Shown here: in pieces, positions 39,832 to 51,408 of the stretch
How positions within the stretch are numbered: position 1 is the first letter of the stretch
Layout: the number at the start of each line of letters is the position of its first letter
NCBI GenBank assembly: GCA_963082975.1
Contig: OY720344.1
Location: 30,105,172 to 30,169,171, forward strand
Origin: Labia minor
Lineage: Eukaryota > Arthropoda > Insecta > Dermaptera > Spongiphoridae
DNA length: 64,000 nt
Direction: 5' to 3'
Notes under the pieces: model-generated
What the model was told of the DNA's origin: nothing
The model's input: only the letters and a program-made list of their open reading frames with translations
Databases searched by the model: none
Made by a program: the position numbers and the translations under genes

Positions 39832-42800
39832 TTATTTTCGATACCACATTTGCAAAGTTTTAGAACGTTTAATTTTTTTCTGCAGTAGAAGAAATCCATA
39901 AAGAAGAGCTTCCGCTGGGGGCGGACAACCTTAAAAAAATAAAATATACCTATATTTATATATACTTATATATTTTAATGAGCAAATACATAAATGTATA
40001 CGTTACTAGGGATGGCGAATCTTACAATGAATGATACAATAAATTATTTTAACGAATAATTTTTTTTATAAATTATAAAAAAAAATGGTGATATAATATG
40101 TAAAAAGTTTTTAGTGTAAAGTTGAATACCAACTATTTCATTTTTTCTTAAAAATTTTTTTTTTCTTTTCAAACTCAGTTCTATCTTTATAATAGACAGA
40201 TTCACTAGGTTAAAATAATTTTTAAAGTTTTTACTATCTCGCCAGAGATAGTATTGCGATCATGAAAATTTTCGATGTTGAGATTTTGATGTTTTTATAC
40301 GTTTTGAAGGTTCCTGAATCATTTTCACTAAGGTTGAGAAAAATGTCTGTGTGTGTGTATGTGTGTGTGTATGTGTGTATGTGTGTATGTGTGTATGTAT
40401 GTAGGCAAGATTACGCAAAAACGGTTTGAGCTAGAATGATGAAATTTGGTACATGGACATTATTCAAAATTCATAGTTTTCTATCAACTTTTGAGAAATG
40501 TAGCTCAACCGGAAGAGGGTCATTACCTACAACGTTTTGATTTTTTTTCCTCTAAAGTGACCGTAAAAATAAAGATATATGTTTGATAATTTTTCACATG
40601 ATTAATAATTATATAAAACTGCTATATATAGAATTTCAGCTTGATTGATTCGCTGAAATTACCAGAATTAATTTTTTAACACTGAAAATCTCACGCGTCA
40701 ACACGTGACGTGGTGCCATCAACAAAAAGCCAAACATGCGCTGGTTTAATATTTATTATTTATTATTTATAATTTATAATTAATTAAATTTAATTTAAAT
40801 ATAATATATTATGTTATTTAATCCAATTCAAATTGCGAGATAGTCGAGTGGAGACACTCCAGCTAATTTTTTTATTTTATTTCATTGACATTTTAGTTAT
40901 TTCATAGAGTTTGTGGTACAGGCAAGGAAAAGGTTTGCCATCCCTAGCTTATATCATACCTGGAACATATATATCCACAGGTATTACTCGATCTGCTCCT
41001 CTCAGAACAGAATAAGAATAATAATAATAACCACCTCCATTAGCACAGGAACCATAAGAAATAACCCATTTAGGTTCAGCCGTCTAAACAAAATTACAAA
41101 TTATATAAGGAGAGTGATTAAGTAAATAAAATTAAAAAAATATATTATTTTTTTAAATTATCTGTAAAATTTTAAATAAAATCTATTATAAAACATTTAT
41201 TTATATAATTTTAATTATTTTTCTATTAACTAAGAAAATATTTTATAAAAACAATTTACAATTGAATTATTATCATGGATTAAGTAGATTTGGTTGCATA
41301 TGTTTCAGGCTTAGTATAAATTAATATCTTATCTTATTATACTAGCAAAAATTGTTTCTATATATATATATATTTGTATATATATTTATATATTTTTGAG
41401 ATATTAAACCGCTCCATGGATTTTTTTGATATTCACACCATATATCTGTATTGGTTTCAGCCTCGAGAAAAATCAACTTTATTATATTAGTATTTTCTTA
41501 ATTTGAAATAGTAAATCCAAATGACGTCATCCATATTTGCCTCTTGCCATACTTTTTGTATTGTATTGATATTGTATTAATATATTTTTTTTATATTTAA
41601 AATATTTTAAAAATTTTTAAAAATTTTTATTTAATTTCGAAATAAAATTCAAAATATTTATTTTAATAATATTTTAGAATCAAATTACGAAATATATTTA
41701 CCAAAAAAATCTAAAATTTATCTTATTTGTCTTGCAAACATTGTAAGTATATATTACCTTTCTGTGTTTCTCTTAACATATTATTTATGATATTTTAAAA
41801 ACAATTTCTTTCATTAATTAATATTCATTTAAAATAATTTAAAGAATATCTTATTCAAAATAATTGTTGAATAAATATGATCTAATAATATTAAATAGAA
41901 ATAGAAAAGCATATTAGCAGCATAGCTGAAATGTCAGTTTTATCTCTAAATAAATATTTTTTTTTAATTCCCAATATTCCTCTTAAATAAAAATAAATTT
42001 AAAAAACCTTTCAAGTCCGTTTTTTCTTTAGTTCTTCTTGGGGCTTTAAACAGTGTTTCAAAAATTAACATTTAGTGTCCGAGTCTGTTAAGTTAATATT
42101 TAATAATATTTATGAGAACGTTTAGAGGATTTTCGCTAACGATCAGGGCATATTCACTGATACCGGCGAAATGCATTAAGTTCAGCAGCCAGGGCCGCCC
42201 TAACCACCCTAGGGCGCAATCCTTCTGGGGGCGGCATTTTTTATTGGTTTATATATTTTTTCTTATTGTTAAATAGTAGTTTTATAGTAACCTCCAACCC
42301 GGAGTGACATCACTTCAAAAATTTGAATCATGCACATTCAAAATACATATCTATTTTTCTTATTCATTATATCCGTATGAGCATTGAAAAAATAATTTTA
42401 ATAAGAATCCTAACAGCAGCTATAATTGTGAAGTTTGAAAATGTTGACATATAACATTTTCCACACAAATGACACTGTTTCAAATTTTATTGAAGAGTGT
42501 CTTTATTTTACGTGAATTTATTAGAAAATTTCTTATGAAAAGGGGCGCAAAATTTTAGAAGCCCAGGGGTGTCGAAAATCTTAGGACGGCTCTGTCAGCA
42601 GCATTAGGACATTTAAGGGATGTATAATTCCATAGGTTTTTTAAGATATTTTTTTGATTTGTGTTCCTTTAAAATTTGAAATTTTTTAATCTGTTTTGTC
42701 GTTTAATTTTTTGTTAATTCTTATAAATTTTTATTAGTCAATTTTATGTTTCTTTTAATCTATTTTCGTGTTTATTTTTTATTAAATTACTAATATTTAT

Positions 42801-43561
42801 TTATTCATTGTTCTTTTAAAAATTAATTTTTAGACAGTTTTATAATTTTTAATATTTTTTCGCTAAAATATTATTTAATATTTATTAATATTATTTATTA
42901 TTATTGAGGTCCCCAAGTTCCCCTCATTTCAATCTGATTGATGCAATGATGTAACATTTAATAATTGTAATAAATAATTAAAGAATTGTATATCAATATT
43001 TTTTAAAGGGTAGTGCGATAGCTCGGTGTTCCAGATACTTATATAATAGTAAAGCGTACATATAGTAAAACATGATGCCTTGTAAGAATGAAATGAATTT
43101 GATAGAATGGTTATAGAAGCTTATAAGAGTTAGGCCTAACTTAATTGATTAATTTTAAAGTATATATAATACTAATTTTATTGAAAATATTGTCACCTGA
43201 TCATATAATTTTCTTAAAGCTCTTGCCATTTTATTTGTAACTGTTCCAGCGACAATTATACAATCAGCTTGTCGTGGTGAAGCTCGAAAAACTATTCCAT
43301 AACGATCCATATCATAGCGTGGCGAAGCCATGTGCATCATTTCAATTGCACAACATGCTAATCCAAATGTAAGAGGATAAATAGAATTCTAATATAAACA
43401 AAAATAGAATTTAATAAGAAATAAAATAAACAAAATTGAAAAAAAGAAATTCACCTTTCTACCCCAGTTTAAGAGATCATCAATTCGAGCAACCATCCAT
43501 TCTCCTTTGCTTGGTAAATTTTGGAAAGGAGAGTATACTCGTTTTGTGTTTGTTTTTGATT
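39832..43561 (-). CDS. NDUFS7: NDUFS7 (PSST) complex I subunit, 5'-partial
   Basis: The complex I subunit that carries the last iron-sulfur cluster (N2) before ubiquinone, in the mitochondrial inner membrane. Four exons join in phase: 43561-43455, 43388-43197, 41083-40960, 39929-39832, giving 172 residues plus stop. Visible are [56 protein letters not shown] and the C-terminus [13 protein letters not shown]. The adjacent Cys pair plus the Cys of GSCANG and of PGCPP are the cluster ligands, all present. The first visible exon starts inside a codon, so the exon(s) with the targeting peptide lie upstream and were not found. Introns hold family A, F and D repeats and a hAT element. A possible poly(A) signal (AATAAA on the minus strand) is at 39763-39768. 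Confidence 0.94.
40228..40860 (+). repeat. repeat family A, full-length copy 3
   Basis: From TTACTATCTCGCCAG to GCGAGATAGT and the GTGGAGACACTCC block. It contains an expanded (TGTG/TATG)n microsatellite at about 40349-40403. Inserted in the last intron of NDUFS7, opposite strand, ending about 100 bp from the exon 41083-40960. Confidence 0.9.
41325..41690 (+). repeat. repeat family F, copy 1
   Basis: Shares its left edge (TCTTATCTTATTAT), a TGACGTCA-like site and a right block (TTTAATTTCGAAATAAAATT) with 47968-48345. The middle is poorly conserved. No coding frame. In the large NDUFS7 intron (41084-43196). Confidence 0.65.
42190..42594. mobile_element. non-autonomous hAT element, 405 bp
   Basis: Ends CAGGGCCGCCCTAA and TTAGGACGGCTCTG are inverted with two mismatches. 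The 8-bp target duplication TCAGCAGC flanks it (42182-42189 and 42595-42602). No transposase inside. It lies in the large NDUFS7 intron. Confidence 0.93.
42903..43035 (+). repeat. repeat family D, partial copy 1
   Basis: Starts ATTGAGGTCCCCAAGTTC and contains GATTGATGCAATGATG, shared with copies at 50237-50425 and 51687-51900. It breaks off after GATAGCTCGGTGT. Confidence 0.7.
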
Positions 43562-43839
43562 CTAAAATTCAATAATTTTTTAAAATAAAAAAATTCATTG
43601 ATTTATGTATATATATTGTATTACATAGGCATTAAAATGCCCTTTAATAGAGAAAAATAGAAAAAATACTATAAATTAACATTTATAACAGACATTGATC
43701 ACCCTTAATAAATTAAATTCGTAAAAGTTTAATAGAACAAAAAGACCGAAAAATAAATATTTTCAATTGATGAAGAGAAAATATTTCATGAATTATTTTT
43801 TTTGAAAACTCATAAATTACTTGATCTATGGTTATCAAT

Positions 43840-44097
43840 ATTTGCAAGAAGTGACCACAAGATGGGAAGAGTAAGTCAAAAGTTAAAATACGATTTGGAG
43901 GGAATAAATAATTTTCCCTATGCAAGGAAGGACAATTTTCACTCAGTCTTCAGGATAGCTGGGAGAGAAGCAAATCATGCCTAAGTGGATACCAGGAGGA
44001 GACATCGCCCCCCCCCCCCCCGCCAGCTCTCAGAAGATGTCTGATTGAGGTGACTGAGTTTGGTTCCTGCCCCCATGAACTTTCGAGTTCCGTAGGG
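43840..44097 (+). other. probable LINE 3' region fragment
   Basis: A less AT-rich stretch with a 40-odd-codon open frame, a C14 tract (about 44009-44022) and AACTTTCGAGTTCCGTAG followed by GATAGATAGATA. The final part resembles the tails of the LINE copies at 24986 and 52040. The open frame (ending REANHA) is unrecognised. It lies upstream of the last NDUFS7 exon found, so it might conceal untranslated exon sequence. Confidence 0.35.
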
Positions 44098-45625
44098 CCA
44101 CAGAGATAGATAGATAGATAAATTATTTTATTTTATTAAATATTAATTTTATCTTAATATAATACCTGACGTTTTTCTTCTGAATTAATTCAACTATACC
44201 TTTTCCCTTATCAACCGTCGCTGGATTCACTAACAAACTATTTTCTATTCAAATTAACTAGAGTGCTACCAAATTAAATTCGATATTAAATTTATTAATT
44301 TTAAAACCCAATTTTTTCATAACCCAACCCATTCTAAGCCTCCAATATACTACAATTTATTATTTAATTTAACTTTTTATAATTTTTTCTCAACTTCACT
44401 TGGCGTCTGTCTATCTGTCGGTCTGTTCGCTCTTTTGACAATTGAAATCGATTTTTCATCATCTTAATATTGAGATAAACTTTTGAAAAATTTTATAGAT
44501 ATTTCAATCGATCCCTAGAAGGAATAGAAGAAATATAACTGAATTATAATTAATTAGTGATTAATTATTTTTAGTAACTAACTCCTTTTGTATTGCTTCG
44601 ATTAATTTTTTTCGACGCATTCTGAAGCATAAATATTGTTTTCAGGATAGATTTTCATTTTGAACGTATTTAAAAATATTTTATTGCATTAAAATTAATG
44701 ATGAATTCTTATTAATAAGTTTGTAGCGCCAATGAAGACTTTTTTTTTCCCTCAAATAGCATAAAGAAAAGATCCTTTATATATATATATATATGTCCCC
44801 GATAGAAAATAAGTGGACCTGTGGCCAGGTCCGAACCGACCGACGGTTTGAAATAAATTAATTTCCAGCTACAGAAACAATTTCAAATAATTTTAATATA
44901 TCTATTAATGTAATAAAAAACAGATATGGATATAACATAAATATTTTTAATTTTATTTTATTTATAATATATAGCTGAAGAAGCCGGCGTTGCCGGCGTT
45001 ACCCGAGGCTGTGACGTCATGAAGGGCTGGGTGACGTCATATAATTTTACATTAAGAAAAACATAATGAAGATGATTTTTCCCGAGGATAAAACCAATTC
45101 GTGGTGATATGTAAAAAAATCTCCTTATGTGAAATTTGGTGCGAAAATAACCCTTCCCTTCTTATCGTCGATCGCTAATACTACCACTTCCGGTTTCCGG
45201 ATTTGCACCAAAAGTTGATCAATTCATCCCACTGATGCATTAAGGAAATATACCGAATTTCATCAAAATCCGTTAAGCCGTTCAGGCTGTACACATCTAT
45301 ACGGACGGACAGACGGACGGACAGACGGACGGACAGACATCATGCTAAAAATACTTTTTTCTGTCAAGAAAATGCATGATTCGTGGAGATATGTAAAAAT
45401 CTCCACATGTGAAATTTGGTGTGAAAACAATACCTCCCTTACTATCGTCGGTCGGTAAAAAACAAACAAAGCATTGACCTTTTTTTGAAGACAATATAAG
45501 TACAAACAATATCCTATATATATATACATTTATATACATTTATAAAATCTCATATAAATAAAAATTATTTATTTATAAATATAATATAATAATTATTATT
45601 CAATAATAACATTTACTTATTATAA
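44098..45625 (+). repeat. repeat family C, copy 2, split by a family B insert
   Basis: Aligns along its whole length with family C copy 1 (23484-24350) except for the extra block 44810-45457. The flanking blocks, GATAGAAAA on the left and ACAAACAAAGCATTGACC on the right, are continuous in copy 1. Confidence 0.85.
44810..45457 (-). mobile_element. repeat family B, copy 3, with defined insertion site
   Basis: Runs from TAAGTGGACCTGTGGCC to GTCGGTCGGTA, the reverse of copy 2 (38256-38895). Because the empty site is preserved in family C copy 1, both ends are defined directly: the insertion split an A8 tract into A4 and A6, consistent with a 2-bp (AA) duplication. This behaves as one transposed unit of about 648 bp. 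Confidence 0.88.
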
Positions 45626-45667
45626 ATACATTTGTCAATGTCTAATATAAAAAAACAGAATATAATA

Positions 45668-46580
45668 GGTTGTCAAATATCTCCCTTCCGCCTTTTTGTC
45701 TTATGAATTTCGCGGCTATGTATAAAGCGCTACAGAGCTCGTATCTGGCAATACTATACATCATTTGAAAGGTCTTGACCTAATCTACAAAACGACACTA
45801 TGCATGATTAGTTTGGATCAGTGATTCTCAACCTGGGAGTATCGCCCCTGGGGGCGATCGACATCTTAAAGGGGGCGATTATTTGACTATACTATTTTGG
45901 GGGACGATAAGTTATTTTTGGGGGGCGAAATCATTTTCAACTCTAAAAAAAGGTAAGATGATTTTGCGAACAGTCTTTTTAAACATTTCCTTTTTTCAAT
46001 TTTTTTTATCAATATGGTTCTAAAAAATGATTTTGCAATCAGGTTCTGAAACTCGATTTGGCTCTAAGTATCACCTACCTTATATTAGGGATTATCATGC
46101 AATTTTTATCTGTAAAAATTTATAGGGGGGCGAATTAAGAAGCGGGTCTTACAAAGGGGGCGTTTGGTCCAAAAAGGTTGAGAAACACTGGTTTGGATGA
46201 AGCGTCCAGAATTAGCCAAAAGGAAGGGTGTAGTGTTCCACCAGGACAACGCCAGAAGCTACGGGAGCTCGGATAGAAGGTTTTATCGCATCCACCATAT
46301 AGCCTGAACATAGCGCCAAGTGATTATCACCTGTTCCTGTCTATGGCGAACGCCCTTGTTGGTGTAAAGTTGGACTCAAAAGAGGCTTGTGAAAAGTGGC
46401 TGTCCGAGTTCTTCGCAAATAAGGAGGGGGTTTCTACGAGGGGGGGTATGAAGTTGCCGTCTAGATGGAAACAGATTATCTAACAAAATGGCGCATATTT
46501 GAACTAAATCCGATCACCGTAATATTTTTTATAAAGCATAGAATAAAGAGCAAAAAGCGGAAGGAAGATATTTGACAACC
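45668..46580 (+). mobile_element. second mariner-like copy, deleted and interrupted
   Basis: Ends GGTTGTCAAATATCTCCC and its inverse (46550-46580) match over about 30 bp with TA on both sides. Residual transposase reads RPELAKRKGVVFHQDNARSY, containing the HQDNAR catalytic block, then is broken by stops and frameshifts. The N-terminal half is missing. A hAT element (45819-46190) interrupts it. Different termini from the copy at 21646, so a different mariner lineage. Confidence 0.88.
45819..46190. mobile_element. non-autonomous hAT element nested in mariner
   Basis: Ends CAGTGATTCTCAACC and GGTTGAGAAACACTG are inverted with one mismatch. The 8-bp duplication GTTTGGAT flanks it (45811-45818 and 46191-46198). 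It is 372 bp, rich in GGGGGCGA-type blocks, with no coding frame. It must be younger than the mariner it interrupts. Confidence 0.95.
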
Positions 46581-46911
46581 TAATATTATTTTTAATGTTT
46601 TATAAATACAAAAATATTTTCAAAACGTCAATTAACATGACTAAATTATATTATTTTTGTTTTTGTTTCAATTATTAATTACAACTATATTTTAAGTTCA
46701 AAAATAATTTTTTGGTTATATAAAATTAAAATATGATTTTATAGACAAATGATATAAACGAGATGTTTTAAATTTTTGACTTTTTTAAATTGATTATTTT
46801 TTTAAATTTGTTTTAAATCATTATTCTTGTATTCTATTATAATTTTTTTATTAATAGGTTTCTTTTTTTTATTTTTAATTTTTAATAAATTCTTTTTTAT
46901 ATGATATTAAT

Positions 46912-47155
46912 AAAAAATATTTAAATTTGTTTAAATTTTAACACATGTTATCAATCATATGCATAAAAAATAGAAAATTTTGAAAATCAACTTGGTATTA
47001 AATTCAGAAAAAAAAATATTGATATATAGAATATATTGACTATTCGAATATAATTGAAACTCTTTCTCTTCCTCTATTTTAAATTTAAAAAAACGAAGTG
47101 TTAAGAAATTAAGATGTCTTATGCAACATGAATGGGTAAATGAATTGGGCTGGAA
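46912..47155 (+). repeat. repeat family E, copy 1
   Basis: Matches 51167-51408 over about 240 bp, including ATCAATCATATGCATAAA, AATCAACTTGGTATTAAATT and GAAACTCTTTCTCT. No inverted ends or coding frame seen. Confidence 0.8.
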
Positions 47156-47368
47156 GAGGAGGCAATTTATAATTTTCTTCTAATTCAGATTAAGGACAAA
47201 TCGGACAAGATTATATCAAATCTCGCTAAGAACATTCAATATTTTTGTACACAAATTAAACGAGGAAACTTAAACTTAATAATAAAGGAGTTATTTATAA
47301 AAAACTACTTTAAGATTTCGAAAGCTTTTCGTTCGCTCGTAGTGGCAAGATATTTTGAAAGAAATCAT

Positions 47369-47685
47369 GTAAAAATCCCTAAGAAAAAATCCCTAAATCA
47401 AAAATCCCTAAGTAAAATATCCCTAAAAGAATAAATCCCTAATTAAAAAAATCCCTAAATAAAAAATTTCCCTAATTTTTTAACTTATTTAGTAATGAAT
47501 AGCCGAAGAGACTTGAATGAGGTAGTTATACATCAAGCTTGGTGTCATCACATCTGTTCCATCTGGTTTTTCTAGCGTCCATTTTTTCAGTCAGCGATAT
47601 TTTTATTTAGGGATTTTCGCTTTTGGGGATTTTCGGTTTTAGGGATTTTTGACTTTTATGGATTTTTTCCTTTAGGGATTTTTAC
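47369..47685. mobile_element. foldback element with AAATCCCTAA subrepeats
   Basis: Perfect 14-bp inverted ends GTAAAAATCCCTAA (47369-47382) and TTAGGGATTTTTAC (47672-47685). The left arm to about 47475 holds about seven ATCCCTAA units and the right arm from about 47601 holds about five TTAGGGAT units or close variants, so long arms can pair around a unique ~125-bp centre. No coding frame. Confidence 0.75.
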
Positions 47686-47967
47686 CCGTTTCCATTTTGA
47701 AAAAATTAGTCTTCGCTTCATAATTTTTATGAAATTAGCAATCAATGTATTAATAATATAAAATATTTAGAATTTGAGTAATATTTTTATTTATTTTATA
47801 TTTAAATAATAGTCGAATTGGAAATTTCACAATCATATCTAGTAATCTTATATTAAGTCTTTTGTTTTTTATGATTTAGGAGAAATAATAAAATAATTTT
47901 TTTATTTCTTATATTAAATTCTGTACGAAAAAATAAGCAATTTTTATTTTTGTTAAAATTTTTTTAA

Positions 47968-48345
47968 AATAAAATCTTATCTTATTATGCTAGCTAAAAT
48001 TGTATATATCTATCTATATATCTATATTTCTATATATAGCCATTGGTTCTCAAAAACCATTCTAACGATTTTTTTCAAATTCACACTAGATATAGTATTT
48101 ATAAAGAAAAATTAAGTTTTATTGATCATATCTCTTGAAACATACAGCTTCATTATTTATTTCTTAATTAAAAATTATATATGGGTGACGTCAAAATTGG
48201 CATCCATTTTGAAATTTTACTCCCGCCTTTTTTTAAAGGATATTGTATTAATATTTTTTTTATATTTAAAATATTTTAAAAATTTTTATTTAATTTCGAA
48301 ATAAAATTAAAAATATATATTTTAATAATATTTTATAATTATAAA
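47968..48345 (+). repeat. repeat family F, copy 2
   Basis: Shares edges with 41325-41690: TCTTATCTTATTATGCTAGC on the left and TTTAATTTCGAAATAAAATT on the right, with GGGTGACGTCA in the middle. No coding capacity. Confidence 0.65.
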
Positions 48346-48429
48346 TTACGATAAATATATATCATTCTTCCAATAAAAAAAAATATTCATGCACTTAGAA
48401 TTACATATTTATGTATTACTAGCTGATCA

Positions 48430-48476
48430 GAGCGCCTTCCAGGCGCTCTTCACACCTAGACGGGGGCTCCGCCCCC
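48430..48476. repeat. two adjacent GC-rich perfect hairpins
   Basis: GAGCGCC-TTCCA-GGCGCTC (48430-48448) and GGGGGC-TCC-GCCCCC (48462-48476) lie 13 bp apart in sequence that is otherwise very AT-rich. Not part of a recognised gene. Confidence 0.7.
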
Positions 48477-48559
48477 TGTACCCCCGAGTGATACATAGTA
48501 TTTGGTTGAAAGTCTGTATGTAAAAGGTTTTCATCCATTTTGTTTCAATCAGTATAAGT

Positions 48560-48785
48560 AGATAAGACATATATTTGTTTTCTTAGAAAATATATATTTT
48601 AATTTAATCAGTAAATTAATTATATATTATTATTGTATATGTTATATTTATCTAACTCTGTGTCTATACAGTTTTCGAAAGTTCTTAGCCGCAGCATCCA
48701 CTTTTCTCTAAGAGTCCCTATCCTGAGCTACAACCAAATCCTACCCTGTCCCATCTCTCCCATGTCCCTTCCTTCATTGTCCACC
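48560..48785 (-). mobile_element. LINE 3' end fragment, copy 2
   Basis: On the minus strand it carries the same block as the copies at 24986 and 52040 (GATGGGACA, GCTCAGGATAGGGAC, AAGAACTTTCGA), followed by the shared AT-rich 3' tail. The coding part is frameshifted. Confidence 0.7.
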
Positions 48786-49110
48786 CACCTTGATCTTTGG
48801 TCTTCCACCGGATGTTTCCCAATATTTGCATGTGTGTCTGCATACATATCTACGTATATGATAACTGAACACTTAATAATAATAATAATAATAATAATGT
48901 ATTAAATGAATATAATTGAAATTTTAGTTTTAATTGCACTTTTTTTTTGGTTTTTATTTTTATTTATTTTTATTGGAATTATTACAAATAATAATAATAA
49001 TAATAATATACCGTTTAATACGTGAAAATAATAATAATAATAATAATAATTTATTAAATTAATATAATTGAAATTTTATTTTTTATTGTTACATTTTTAT
49101 TTTTATTTTT

Positions 49111-49419
49111 TACCGACCGACGATAGTAAGGGAGGTATTGTTTTCACACCAAATTTCACATGTGGAGATTTTTACATATCTCCACGAATATTTCTTAATT
49201 TAAAATTATATATAAGTCACCCAGCCATTCATGACGTCACAGCCTGGTCTTACATATATATTACAAATAAAATAAAATTAAAAATATTTATGTTATGTCC
49301 ATATCTGTTTTTTTATTACATTAATAGATATATTAAAATTATTTGAAATTGTTTCTGTAGCTGGAAATTAATTTACTTCAAACCGTCGGTCGGTTCGGAC
49401 CTGGCCACAGGTCAACTTA
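49111..49419 (+). repeat. repeat family B, internally deleted copy 4
   Basis: Both termini are present (TACCGACCGACGATAG and GGTCAACTTA), but the centre from after CATATCTCCACGAAT to before TTTAAAATTATAT is missing. It shares GGTCTTACATATAT near the right end with copy 1 (12149-12392), pointing to a deletion subfamily. Confidence 0.88.
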
Positions 49420-49949
49420 TTTTGTTAATAATTTATTTTTATTTTTTATTTTTTTTGTTAATAATTATTACATTTTTATTTGTTCGAAAATTATTTCTAA
49501 TTTATTAATTGTTAATAGTTATTACATTTTAATTAACAGTTTTCGGAATAAGTATATTCTCTTATTTTATAGAGATTTTTATTGTTTGTCTCAAAAGTCT
49601 ACCTACAATATTTCATTACCATTGTATGATTCAAAAAAAAATTCAAAATATTTAATAGGACATGACATGATCTTAGTATTTTTCCCATCCCAGAATATTT
49701 GCTAATATTACATGTTGGAGTTCCAATTACCTGCATATTTAATGGCAATTTCAATGCTGAATATACTTTTAAATAAAAAATTTAAAAAATTTGAAGTAAA
49801 TGGAATTATTATACTTAATAAATCTATATATAAATTTAATATATATTCAAACAATAATTGAAACAATATAAATAAAACGATTCAATATTTTACTTACATT
49901 GTGATTTATATTTCTATTTTTATTACAACTGTTATTATGTGTATGTTAT

Positions 49950-50222
49950 TTTTGACAGTTTAAAAAAAATTAAAAATATTTGAATTTGGAAGATTATATG
50001 TAGCGCCATCTGTCGATAGTTTTGTGACACTAAAGACTTTTAGCAATATATTACTAATTAAATTAATTTTGGATAAATTAATTTTGGATTTAACTACACT
50101 AAAACCTTCCTTGGTATGCCCACAACAATTCCTGAAAGTTTCACCGTAATCGGACGGGTAGTTTTTGAGTCTATAAGAGACAGACAGACAGACAGACACA
50201 CAGACAGACACACAGACATTGC
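49950..50222 (-). repeat. repeat family G with GACA array
   Basis: Contains GTAGCGCCATCTGTCGATAG, then CGTAATCGGACGGGTAG and a (GACAGACA)n tract ending ACACAGACATTGCC. On the minus strand it shows the same order as families A and B: a simple TGTCTG array followed by a degenerate sentence-like block. Single copy in this window. Confidence 0.5.
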
Positions 50223-50236
50223 CTTTTATATATATA

Positions 50237-50425
50237 GATTGAGGACCCCAGTTCCATTCATTTTAATCAGATTGATGCAATGATAATAATTGTAATAAAT
50301 CAATTAAAAAATTGTATATCAGCTCGGTGTCCCAAGTATTAATATTACCAGCCAAACCCAATAATAATGAATTAATTTTTTTTAACTTAATTACCGAGCC
50401 GAGGCTCAGGGTCACGGTATGATCT
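50237..50425 (+). repeat. repeat family D, copy 2
   Basis: Contains GATTGATGCAATGAT, AGCTCGGTGTCCCAAG, TATTACCAGCCAAACCCAA and ACCGAGCCGAGGCTC; the last includes the palindrome GAGCC-GA-GGCTC. Closely matches 51687-51900. Confidence 0.8.
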
Positions 50426-50814
50426 TAATATATTGTGAGAATTAGATAAATAATGTATAGAGAAAAAAATATTTAAAAATAGATATTTATTTAAATGAAA
50501 TAAAATTATTTAATTTACAGAATGAAAATATCTACAATAATATCTAAGTATTTTTTCTTTATAATTTTACATTAAAATAATACTAATTACAGTAGTTATA
50601 ATATATGGGGGAATTTTCAACTTTGACCGCCGATTTGACCATGTTCCCAAATGAATTTTAAAAAACCAAGACCACACTTTACATTTACACATTTTAAACT
50701 CTAATCGAATCCAAAATCAAAATTTAAAAAATCGAGAAACAGACACACTAATATAATTAATTTGAAACATTTTAGGAAACAAATTTTGAATGGGTCATTT
50801 TTAGAAATCCCATT

Positions 50815-50930
50815 TAACAATTATAATAAATAATTAAAAAATTGTAAAATTTTTAAAGTATATAAAAATAAATTGTATAAATTGGTTAAAGGGTCGAGTG
50901 ATAGTTCGGTGTCCCAAGTATATATTTTAT
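50815..50930 (+). repeat. repeat family D, partial copy 3
   Basis: Shares AATAAATAATTAAA and AAAGGGTCGAGTGATAG followed by TCGGTGTCCCAAGTA with the other family D copies. The right half is missing. Confidence 0.65.
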
Positions 50931-51166
50931 ATTAACACGCCTACTTTTCTGTATAATAAAGATATAACGTAAAATATTTTAATTTTTATATAACCAAGAA
51001 ATCATTTTTTCACTTAAAATATTGTTCTAAAGCCCAAATCTCCGATCCATATAACATCATCGACTGGGCCGCTACCTTAAGGAGTCTTCTCTTGCTCTGA
51101 TTAGGGCCACCGGTATTTGCCATTAGTCTCGAAAAAATAATATTAAATTATATATAAATTTAAAAA

Positions 51167-51408
51167 TTAGAATATTTGAATTTGTTTAAATTTTAACACA
51201 TGTAATCAATCATATGCATAAAGAATAGAAAATTTTGAAAATCAACTTGGTATTAAATTCAGAAAAAAAATACTGATATATAGAATAGATCGACTATTCG
51301 AATATAATTGAAACTCTTTCTCTCCCTCTATTTTAAATTTTAAAAAAGGGAGTGTTAAGACATTATTTTGCCTTATGTAACATGGATGGTTAAATGAATT
51401 AGGCCTCC
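51167..51408 (+). repeat. repeat family E, copy 2
   Basis: Near-identical to 46912-47155 (see that entry). Confidence 0.8.

Noticed and set aside
45263-45539. Minus-strand frames with VRPSVRPSVRPS repeats
   Set aside because: They come from the simple GACGGACA array inside the family B repeat and are not genes.
49960-50211. Minus-strand frame starting MSVCVSVCLSVS
   Set aside because: Translation of the GACA microsatellite in repeat family G.
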